DNA of 64,000 nucleotides from Lineus longissimus (taxonomy: Eukaryota; Nemertea; Pilidiophora; Heteronemertea; Lineidae). Below, in pieces: positions 44,901 to 56,900 of the stretch (its first letter is position 1; every line of letters starts with the position of its first letter). The translations under genes were made by a program, and so were the position numbers. The DNA lies in assembly GCF_910592395.1 (NCBI RefSeq), contig NC_088314.1, forward strand, positions 15,537,998 through 15,601,997, written 5' to 3'. The notes below the pieces were generated by a model that did not search any database, had not been told where the DNA came from, and worked only from the letters and a program-made list of their open reading frames with translations.

Positions 44901-47900
44901 TATTAGACTGAGAGAGATGGCAAAATGCTATAGTGCATGTCCAGAAAGTTGAAACCTATAGCTAGGACTCATGAAAAGAATGTATAGAAGAACTGTTGCC
45001 TCTGCTCAAAAGCGCTGTGAATGTTTCCCTGCAAAAGGGAGAGGTTCGTGTGCGCTTACTGGCTCATATCACTCCTCTCTTGAAAAAGGTCGGACTTGAC
45101 CAAAAGAAAGAAAAAAGAGCTATCGACCAGTATCCAATTTGAGCTTCCTATTAAAACTGCTCGATAGGGTCGTAAGTAGCAGATTCGACAGTACTTTACT
45201 TCAAACTCGGTTCTAGAACCGAATTAGAGTGCATTCACAAAGTTTCGATCAACAGAAACTGCGCTTATACGGATCCAGTCATCAGACATTCAAGACGCTA
45301 TAGACAAGATAGACAAGCCGGGGCGAGGCTGATTTAGCGATACTTGACCTCACATTCTATCATCCCGCTCACATCAGCCGACTTTAACATTCTAATGGCA
45401 TCAAAGGCACCACCTTGAACTAGTTTGTTTTATATTTGGATACTAAGTAATCGTGATCAGTCTGTTGTAATTTCTGGTAAATGCGTCAGACAACTGCCGG
45501 TTACAATTCAGTGTTCAACAGGGCTCGGTTCTTGGACCGAATTCGAAACTATACATGATGTTTACGAAACCCCTCTGGATCTCATTCGGAGTCGCGGACT
45601 GTAGTGTAGTACGCAGATAGATGACACAGAGCTGTACATTTTTTTCTAGGAAAAATGACGCCATATTGGGTCAAAATGAAACCCTTGATTGGCTTACCGA
45701 CTAGGACCTGTTTCATAAAGCCTAATAAAGTGCCTTTAGCCCTAATGCTAGGATAAAGTCACTCCTTAAAGGAAGAACGCGTTTCATAAACGTGTCTTTA
45801 AAATATATAGGTTAATGTTACCATCAAGAGTGTTTCAGGTAGTGGTTTTATCCTGTCTTTATTTTTTTCGGTTCCTTTAAAACTGAAGGTAGTCTAGGGT
45901 TCCTTTAGCCGCGAAGAACATATGTTTCGATTTTTGTCGTCAGCTGTCGGAGGAGTTGGAGCATCCTACTCAGAGAAATGACGCCCTCCCAGTATCATTG
46001 CAAGTGTGTATAGCATTACGACATTTCGCAACCGGGCATGAACAATCTAGTATCGGTGATATTAACCATGTGAGCATTGCGACAACATCGAGGTGTATTG
46101 GCGCTGTGTCATCCGCGTTTGCAGCACGCATTGACCAACACGTTCACTTCGAGAGGGACCTCCAGAAGGTCAAAACCAAATTTTTTGATAACACGGTTTT
46201 CCAAGAGTAATTGGATCGATCGATGGGACCCATTGTCGTATACGCAATCCTCACATCAACGAAAACGTGTATATCAATCGGAAATGATACCACGGCATAA
46301 ATGTCATGCTAGTTTGTGATTGGGATATGATCATAAATAACTGTGTGGCACGTTTTCCAGGAGGGTCTCATGACGCCTTCGTTCTCCACAGTTCAGCCCT
46401 TGGCCAGGCATTTGAAAACAATCCACCGAATGGATAATGGGAGACTCGGGGTATCCTTGCAAGAGGTGGCTTTTGATACCTCTTGCCAATGTCCAAACCA
46501 GACAGGAAGGGGCATTCCAGCGGATGCAAATAAGAGCCAGATGCATCATAGAACGTTGCAACGGTTCAGATGCCTCCGCAAGGAGATTCAATACACACCA
46601 CAAAAGGCAAGCATTATTATTCAGTCCTGCTGCCTGCTCCACAACATTGCTGTCCGGGATAGATTGCCCTTAGTGGAGGATTCAGATGACGATGACGATG
46701 ATGACGAGACCTCTGATGATGACGCAGGGGATGATGACTTTCCTCCTCGAGACACAGAGTTAATGCATGGAAAGGAAGTTTCGTATGTCGAAAGGGCATT
46801 CATATAGTGTATAGGAACCAAAGACACTGAAATTGACACATTTTGCCACGGCCCGATCATATATTACGAATCTCAACACAATAAATCACTCTGCGTTCGA
46901 GTTTGTTTTTTTTTCACCAATGAGGTACACCATACAATCATTTATTAATGGCAGGCCTGTTAAATTTAATGTAATGGCAGAGTAAAAACGAGTTATGAAA
47001 CGCTTTTAATACGCAGCTTTAAATAGACGTTACATCCTTCCTTTATGGTACCTTGAAGGAAGTCTGTTAAAAAGTTTTATGAAACATGCGCCTGCATTGT
47101 TTGCCGTTGAGGATCAGAATTCTATAAAAGCCTTTTGTACCCTTAATATCACAGCTCCACCCTGCATCTCGGAACCGATCGACCTTCACAGCCTTGGCAG
47201 AGATCTGTGATCAGCCAATCAGATGATACTGACAGTACCTCAAACGGCGGTGTTTTAAGGGAGATCATTAGTGTTTCTGCCCCTAAACCGTTTACAGATA
47301 CAAAGTACAAATGTATATGCAGCATATACAGACATAAAAAATATCGCGCAACATCGATTTAAAGCATACAAAGCGAACAGAGTTTTGACAAGTATATCTT
47401 CCGCTCAGCAACGGCTAAAAGATTAAATCTGCTATTTGAATCTAGTGACTGATTTTCAATAACTGAAGGATTCGAAATATAACGGATATCTAAATCCATG
47501 GAAATATGCATCTTAAATAAATCTTTGTCAATCTCCGTCTTCCCATACCCGAGAAAAAAACTTTTCCTGTAATTTCAATTGAGATTTTGTGATTTTAAAT
47601 TAATGCTTGAGGTGGGACACGTCAATGCCCTGGGCCGATTAACCCTCCTGCATATTGCTCTCACCTGACGCTTCAACAATGAGTGCTTCTGTAACTGTCT
47701 CCACTGGCACAGGGGGTTTCTTCTCGCATGGCGCGATTTCACAGTCTTCGTTTTGGAAGTGCTCCCCTGAAAGTAATTATGAAAACTGGTTTCTTCTTCT
47801 TCTTCTTCTAGATCTGCGTCCTAAGTACGGGTTCAAAGCAATGACAAATTATCGCAAGAACAACTTGTGAATATTTCGTCATTTCACAAAGGAGCTCCTC

Positions 47901-50900
47901 AAAAACATGGAGGGGAGCCATCATCATCCGGAGGTGGTGACCGGCGATTACGGCACGAATCTAGGATTTGTTTCCGCCCCGGGTACGCTACTTAGGTCTC
48001 AACATCCAGTTGTGATCAGATCCGGATTGTAGCCTCCACCCGCCCACCCACCCCAAAAAAGCTAGTTCTTCGATCTTGGGTGATTACCATGGATACAGGT
48101 GGGCCTACTCACTCCCTATTGCTACTTTTTCAAATGTAAATGTCCGAGGTATTTTGTGAAGGGGTAGCTCTGACGATTATTCGAGCAAAGTAACAGCTTC
48201 TTCTGTGCACTTACACGGTGAGCAGGCCCCGCATGCTATTAATAGCTCAACAGGAAGTTGACATAGACTGGTTCCTGTGAGATTGCACATGTTCTCAAGG
48301 TAAATTTTCGAGGGCAGAAAACTCATACAAAAGCCGCAACACCACCCTTTATTTATATAAAAGATTGAAATAGTTGTCGTTTGGCTTTCTCAAGGTGATG
48401 AGTAGATGTGCATGAAATTGTTTTTTCACCATCCTTGTTAATCTTGAAGTTCTAAGGCATGAAGGTGAAATCTTTCAAATTTGCGTTGACATACAGGGTG
48501 TCTCATGCGTTGTGCTGCATCAGTCTATGCATGACTGTACGTCGAGACGTATGGAATGCCAAAGCAGAATAAACTCAACACAAGAAAATATCTCAAGATA
48601 TTCTAAATTCTCTTCCAACAATCATGAATTTCAACCAAAACTTTAAAGAAACACCCTCAAAACAAAAAAAAAGACGCCAGAAAGAGGAAACACCTCAAGA
48701 TAAAAAAGAACCTCCCTCAAAGAAAAATAATTCGCCTCAACATTAAAAAAGTCCCTCAAGGCAAAAAATTCCCTCAAGATATAAAAAACTCCCTCAAGAA
48801 AAAGAATTCGCCTCAACATTAAAAAAATTCCCTCAAGATATAAAATTTCCCTCGAGATATAAAAAACTCCCTCAAGAAAAAGAATTCGCCTCAACATTAA
48901 AAAGGTCCCTCAAGGCAAAAAATTCCCTCAAGATATAAAAACTCTCTCAAGATATAAAAACTTCCTCAAGAAAAAGAATTCGCCTCAACATTAAAAAAGT
49001 CCCTCAAGACAAAAAATTCCCTCAAGATATAAAAACTCCCCCAAGACTCACGTGACCAGGATCAAGAATCACGTGACCAGGATCCGTTACCCATGTCATG
49101 GTGTCCCGGCATGATGTCCGGGCATGATGTATAATGGTGTAGCCTATACATGTAGGCCTAGCCTTTAGCATAGCCTATCACCTGCATGACCTGAATCGCT
49201 GGCGCTGCTGCTGCTGCTGTTGTCGTTGACCCCGCTGGTAGTGGTAGCTGGCGCCCTATCCCTGCCATGTACGGATGATCGAGCAGCTGCCGGACGATGC
49301 CACGTACGCCTTCGGGAGCATCGGTCGTATTACGACGGAGATCTTTTAACAGATCCTCCATTTGAGAGTCCTCGAAGAGTCGATCAAGCTCAGCCTGCTG
49401 CATGTGCTGCCTCGCCATCCTCAAAATGTCAAAGCTGACAGCTCGCGCGCCGACGTCTGACGTCAGGGATTTATGCGTGTCACGTGATTCTTGATCCTGG
49501 TCACGTGAGTCTTGGGGGAGTTTTTATATCTTGAGGGAATTTTTTGTCTTGAGGGACTTTTTTAATGTTGAGGCGAATTCTTTTTCTTGAGGGAGTTTTT
49601 ATATCTTGAGAGTGTTTTTATATCTTGAGGGAATTTTTTGCCTTGAGGGACCTTTTTAATGTTGAGGCGAATTCTTTTTCTTGAGGGAGTTTTTTATATC
49701 TTGAGGGAAATTTTATATCTTGAGGGAATTTTTTAATGTTGAGGCGAATTCTTTTTCTTGAGGGAGTTTTTTATATCTTGAGGGAATTTTTTGCCTTGAG
49801 GGACTTTTTTAATGTTGAGGCGAATTATTTTTCTTTGAGGGAGGTTTTTTTATCTTGAGGTGTTTCCTCTTTCTTGCGTCTTTTTTTTGTTTCTTTAAAG
49901 TTTTGGTTGAAGTTCATGATTGTTGGTAGAGAATTTAGAATATCTTGAGATATTTTCTTGTGTTGAGTTTATTCCGCTTTGGCATTCCATAGAGACGACA
50001 TTGAAACTTTGCCAGATGTATTCTACAACTGACAAGCTATTCAGAAATGTATAGGTTTGTGTGGGAGTGAGAAACTGCCAGGTCCACAGCCGCTGGAACA
50101 GGGGTATGCATGAAATGACGTCGCGTCATTTTTGGAGGCAGGTAGGCCTGGCCTCCGCACTGGCTAGTGAGACCTGCTCGATCGAGTATGTACACATGTA
50201 ACGTATTACAGAAACACTAGAAGTTGGAGGAGACACGATGACTTGTTTTTGCTGTAATCACATAGTCTACTCAGCACTCTAACTCTATCTCGTATTTACT
50301 GTATTGTCGTGACAATGATATAATCGCAGCTAACTTACCGCTGCAGTCTTTCCCACCGTTCTTGGGTGCTGGACAATTGCACTCCCTTGTGTGCGTCCTA
50401 TAGCTTATGTCGAGGCTGTCGCCACATGTAAGTGTGCATGGAGACCACTGGGTGAACTCGCACCAACCGCCATCCACTGGAAGATTGAAACGCTTTAGGA
50501 CTTCGTGCGTGTCAAGAAAATCATGCAGAGCTTTTGATACGCAATTCTTTCCTTGCTTTCAGATGACTGGTTAGTGCACTTGGTGATGCCCATTTCATGG
50601 ATGGTCCGCGTATATCGCTGATTGTTCTTTCTGCATGTGTTGCTGATTTGTTGCTGATTTCAGTGTTGCCATATCATTGAGAGCCAGAGAGACCATGACT
50701 TTTCAAGATGGGGAAATTGAGGAAAGCAGGTCAATCTGTTTTTTCAGCATTGTCAAGCAATGAGGGGTAACACTAAGCGGGTACCTTCAAAACCATAACA
50801 TCGGCACATGGACCATTTTGACTGAGAAGAAAGAAAACGACTTTCATATAACAACTCAGTGGTTTGAAAATAACTTTTAGTTATATATTACCTTTGTGGC

Positions 50901-53900
50901 AGTCTTCGTGGTTAGTGCACTCCTGCTTTTCAATCGTCCTCCCTAGGCAATATCGTCCACCATGTTGCGGCCGCGGTTCCGAGCAACTTCGAGAACGTAA
51001 CTGAAAGCCTCGCTCACACGGCGGTGCATTGCACTGGCCAAAGGCGGTCCATTCGGTCCAACCACCGTCAACTGAAAAATATCATTACAACTGGCTGATG
51101 AACTGAGTAGCCCCAAACTTGCATAACATCGATATCATGTCAATACACCCACGTCCAGACCAATGCCTTCTCCATTGGGCTGGACTTTTTGAGACTAACG
51201 TTCATTGGCCCTGTCGTGTCCGGAGAGAGAACCAACAACAACAAATTAAACCTTGGTCCCTCGAGTTGGAGACACATAGGGCTCTCACAACTGAGCTACT
51301 TGACCGCATCTGTTCAGCCTAATGCAATCAGCCACTTACTTGGGCACTGTCGACCCATGAACCCATTTGCATCCAAACTGGGAAACGGGACTGCCAACGC
51401 CCCCCCCCCCCGCTTCTTTTTACAATGATATGCTGTACATCTCTCACTTGACATTGTCGCCTGTGTTACTATCTGTACCTCCTCTGAGGCACCCTGTCAC
51501 CCATTGCCTCCAAATGGTGCACGGGACTGCACAACTACGGTTCCGATTTCGTTTCACAATAATATAATTTTTATATCCCCTACTTGGACACTTCCTCCTG
51601 TGTTGGTATTTCTTCACTTCCACTGCGGCACCCTGGCATCCATTGCCTCCAAATTGGGGCACGGGACTGTCACAACTACGGGTCCGTTTCTGTTCACCTT
51701 CGCCGCATGAAATGGTTGGATGAGTCCATGAACCCCAAAGTGACCAGCCACCATCAACTGAAATTGAAAATCATTTAAAATGTTCAAACCAACACCAACA
51801 GAAACTCTTGCAATAACAGTTTCCACAACTCGATCCCTGCTTTTGGTTTTCGCGATCCTCTTCAGCAATTCTAAAGCTTTTTTGTTTATCACAGAGCATT
51901 TATACGGGGTCAAATTGCAAAGAACCATGCTTGACAAAAAAGTTTTTTCGTGTACAGTTTGTATAGTTTGGCAAATGGGTCGCCTGTTGCATCGAGTCAG
52001 AATTGAAGGCCACCTTCAGACTTTTTGTGTATAAAGAGATATAGTGAAGTGGTACAATTAAAGACACAGTACAATTAAGCATCTTACCGTGTAGACAGAT
52101 CTGGCTGTGCATATTATTGCACCCATACGCCATATGATATTGTTACTAGGGCTTTAATTGCACCACCTTACCTTACCTGGTAATTTTTTCCATTCACTAC
52201 GTGACATATATCTCACATAAGGCTATCCAGTACGTTATTATGTACCATTCGCAGTGGATGGTAAAACTGGAAAAATAGCTTACGACGTAAAAGAACTAGT
52301 GGCCCTCAGAGGGGTATGCTTTCAATTTCAACCCGCGGGAGAGGAGTCCGAGCTTTCAATGTTGTTTTGATATTTGTAATTGTACCAAATCGCTGTAGCA
52401 GACAGGACTGACTTACTTGGACACATCTTAAGATGACACTTCTTCTGCTGTATGGATCTACCGCGGCACCATCTGCCTCCGTAGGTAGGTGCAGGGGAGT
52501 TACATTCGCGCATGCGGACCTTCACACCCTTCCCACACGTCACGCTGCACTCCGAGAACTCTGACCAGTCAGACCATTCTCCATGGACTGAAAAGATGGA
52601 AACCAGGCTTTAAAAATATGAATAACAATGGATCCTCTATGGATCCGAAGTGCAAATGTGGGCTTCTATTTTGTGATGCACACATTTTCCCAGGCACTAT
52701 TAGGGGGCAGGCCCCTCGGTAATAACTTGGAAGGCTTGTTTTGAATGCACAATATCAGATATGATTCTCGGTCAGCTTGGCAAATGACTATTCAAGGTGC
52801 ATTCGTATAGTATACACACTACCCTCTAATTCATGTTCATGCACTGTATCCACGCCGTCATAGCTAGAAACGAGTAGTGCGTCCCGGGTTTTATATGACT
52901 CCGGTTCGATACCCACAGCATGACCAGGGTTACACAAACTTTTTGATTGAGGCACACAGAGAACCTTGGATATAGGGTTGATCCAGATTTTAAGAGGAGA
53001 AGTTCGATGATTACTCTGTGTTGCAAGGTGTGTTCTCGCAGCAAGTCGGTGCCATGCACTATGAGTAAAAAACTTCTGAACCACAGGATGTAGAATGTAG
53101 CCACTGCTCTGGCTAAAAATGTTACCTGGACATATCTTGTTTCCGCAGTCTCTGGTGTCAGTGCTGTTGCCCTCACAGTCCACTCCTCCGTGCACTGGTG
53201 GTGGGTTGTTGCACTGCCTCTTGCGGATCTGCACACCACCTCCACATGTCTCCGAGCACTCGTCCCAGGGATACCAAGGGCCCCAGTTGCCATCCACTGC
53301 AAAAAAAACACGATATGTTGGTAGGCATAAGAACACTCGGATAGGCATAAAAACATTCAGAACTTTAATGGAATCGGCCAAAGACATATTATGTTGACCA
53401 TTCACATGTAACATGTTTAGTAAAAGTATCATTGGGAAGATATAGACGATTTTATTTTCGCTGATTATTTCTCACAGCTGGTAACAAAGAAATGTTCACT
53501 TTTTTCATCTTGACCATCAAGGTTTTTGCAACGATTGAGTGGTCACCACTTATTTAGGGTGTATTGGCTTATGCACAAACAGCTTTCTCTACCTTCGAAA
53601 CTCGATAGGAACAATAAGAAGTGCCGATTACCTATCGATGCCGTCATTCATGAAGTCCTTACAATCAGTGAACACTCTCTTTGAAATAAAAGCTGTTGAG
53701 CTTTGAAAAACCGTTTCGGCCAACACAAAATATACACCCCACACAGCGGGGTTTTTTTCTCGTTAAAATGAAAAAAGAATATTATGGTACTTTTTTCACA
53801 TCGCTGTAAAATTTCAATTGGGTGCATATCTCAATCTGTTGGCTGAAAAACCTAAAAAAATATTTCGAAATCCTCTATTTCCAAGAGAGCACATTGTGGT

Positions 53901-56900
53901 TGTTATAAATGTGTTGAACACCTGACGATTTCATTTCCAGCGTTGGGTAGGCCTGTGTCTCCTGAGAAGGGAGGTGCTACCATTTAAATTGACTGCTGCG
54001 TTAGTAAGCTTCATACCTGGACAGTAAGCCCGTAAACTGCAGGGTTTCGCCTGCTTGTGCTCGCCAACACAGTTACCAGAGGGACATAGGCGGATCCTCT
54101 CTTGGACCCCGGCCAAACATGTAACACTGCACTTGGACCAATCACTCCATTTCGTCCAGCCTGAAACGAACGAGGGCCTAACGTCAGAGTGATCAATAAC
54201 GCTATTGATTTAGACTCATGTAAAACGAGCAGAAAAGTTGTGATATGTTCGAAAAAGCGTTCTAAATAACGTTTTCAAAAGTCGAAAAATTCAATACTTG
54301 AATTACATGTACTTGGCTAAATATTGTGTTACAATTACAAGCGTAAAATGTTGTGTAGAAAACGCGGTCCTTTATTTCGCCACCACCCTGATAACAATTT
54401 ACCATTTTGTGAGAGATCACTTACCTGCATAGCGCAATAAGCATTGCATTTTCATTTTTCGACTCTTCCGCACTGAAGCAAGTTTCAGTGGGCGTCACTG
54501 ATCACCAATCAAACACTCAGACAGCAGTGATATTATGAGAAGAAAAAGGAAGCAAATTTCCTTGTAACATCAACCTCAACATAAAACAAATCATGCGTGG
54601 ATTATTGCTGCGTTCTGACAGGTTGATTGGTGACTAATGAAAGCCAATGAAAACTGGTTGGGTGCATGCAGGAGTGCCAAATAAACGTTACTGCCTCTGT
54701 CTATAGCTATCCAGAACAATTCATCACAACCCAGTGCACTTGCATATACTGTTGCACCTGATCACATGGCGTAGCGATACATATGATAATATGTAAAGTC
54801 AAGGACTTAGTGAGCCCCCCTTTAGGTCGGGGGAGCACCCCCGAACCCCCCTACGATAGCGTCACGTTTTTACCCAGTACAATGGAGGGGAAACCCCCCC
54901 CAAACCCCCCATGTTGGGACCATCCATAGTTCCTTCCGACACATTTTTGTTTTGGTAATACATTGTAGTTCCTAAAATCATTGATTTCTCGGTCCTCACA
55001 GTACGTCAGTGTTGATTTAGCAGTTGTTTTGGCAAAGACATGTTTTTTGGGAGTTTCTGAAACCTAGAGGCGCTACTCAATAGGCGGCTAGCAAGAAACT
55101 ACGCATTTACTGTTGCCGAGGTATGTGTACACTGAACTTGGGATGTGTGTCGGCCCCGTTTTGAAAAGCCGTCCAGTGCCAGTTGGTGCGTTTTTTCGCT
55201 GATTTGTGCAAAATTCAACATATCTCAAAAGTTGACCCTCGATTTTTTTGATTGTTGTGTAGCGTGAGCAACTGTCTTTCATGGGGGCATGGTCACTGTA
55301 AGAATTATTCAGGAAGAAATGTATAATATTTGAGGGGTTTCGTGATTGTCCGGCCCAATTGCCAATATTGCCATAATTGGTGAACAGAGCTAGGTCTAGG
55401 AGCAAATGCGACGCTTATGGTTTATTTAAAGAAATAAAATGCCCGATTTAACATCCTGCAGAATCAGGGGAATCGGGCGTTTCCAGTGATATAGGACACA
55501 AATGGGTTGTCCTCATGCATTCACTTTGGAAACGCATTTAAAATAGCTGTTAATGGGGCACGTCATCATTGCGTACATTTGGGAAAAACTCCCTAACGAG
55601 ACCGGAGCAGACGGATGAAAGTAGTTTAATTATTGGCCGCTAGGGTGCAGAATGTCGCTCAACCGAATTTTTCACGCAACTATAGCTAAATAGAGCTAGT
55701 TCTAGTTTGTGATTCATTTTGCTACTTCAGATTCGGGCAGTAGACCAATATAACTTAGTCGTCAGTGTGTTTTTAAGCTGGAAAAACGTATTTGTTTTAC
55801 TTAAAGTGCCTTCTTTGGACGGGTGTGTGCGATTGTTTTGCTTATGTCACGTGACCTCGACCATGTCGACACAAAATTGAAATAAACCACCCTTTTCTTT
55901 TATTTAGGACGGATATTTCCCTAATAAAAATATAAATATAACTGGCCAATTTCTTAGGCATATGTAGCGAATTCCCATGAAGATTTAAATTAATTTCAAC
56001 CAATGGGATAGCAACCACCACCGGAAGATCGCGGAGAAATCGTAAACTAAACGGAGTTAATTAAGCGCCATTTTGAAAAACCAAAAAAAATTGATTGTAG
56101 CCTATACAAGTTACTCTCGTTATTTCTCGTCATTATACTCCCGCACACGCGTGTATCTTAAGAGCCCCTCCTCAGAAGGGGGGCTTATAAATTCGTCAAA
56201 TACCTATGTAGTTAAAGTGGCTCGATGAAAATCAGTTTTAATGCAAAGATCCACAGAAATGTGCTTTAGATGGTAATTTCAATTTATTGTGATCTCCACG
56301 CCCACTTCTACTGCGCGCGCTACTATCTCTGCCACAGGATCTTCTCTCGTAGTGACTGATCATGTGAACTCGCCATATATTTACGGCAAAACCAGACAGG
56401 ATATTTACTGCTTCGAGAGACCACCATTGAATATTCATAGATTGGAGCGTACAGACTTATCAACTAGACGCGAGTACATGTTAACTATCGAGTCTATATT
56501 AGGAAATGTATTCAAAAGATGTTTGCTGTGGCAAGTCTACAGATATAATGAAATAATTTTATGAAAAATATATTATTTTGATATTCGCTAAAAAGGCATT
56601 TTGAGCATGTTTCTGCAACTTGGCTGAAACGGGTAGAAATATCAACGTCTCTCAAACTTGTCATTTTCTTTTAAATCCGTGGACATCTAGTACCAGCTCA
56701 AGTTTCGTCCGTTACTCGCCCGACTGTCATGAATATCATATGAAATCAAAACATCAGATTCAAAACCATGAGCCATTGAGTAACTAAGACATTGAGGTAA
56801 CAAGATCCAACAATCTATAGAAACAAAACAAAAATTTCCTGATCAGCAACCTTGGAAATTTGCGAAATTTTGAAAATACCGGAGTGACTAAAAAAGAAAA

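Larger units (their letters stand above)
48541..50000. mobile_element. Foldback element 4, 1.46 kb with minisatellite arms
   Basis: Arms 48541-49077 and 49478-50000 are reverse complements for over 500 bp. The outer parts are unique (TATGGAATGCCAAAGC / GCTTTGGCATTCCATA). The inner parts are tandem arrays of short units around TTGAGGGAATTTTTT, TTGAGGCGAATTC and TTTTTAATGTTGAGG, ending with TCACGTGA pairs. The loop of about 400 bp carries a CRE-like TGACGTCA and an open first exon (49418-49182). The layout is like the FB element of Drosophila and the TU elements of sea urchins. It sits in the intron that splits TSP1 repeat 6. Confidence 0.9.

Noticed and set aside
48643-48897. 84-codon frame rich in Leu-Arg-Phe-Phe
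   Set aside because: Translation of the minisatellite arm of foldback element 4.
52788-53432. 214- and 176-codon minus-strand frames
   Set aside because: Only 53296-53126 is real (TSP1 repeat 2). The rest is intron read-through or a shadow frame.
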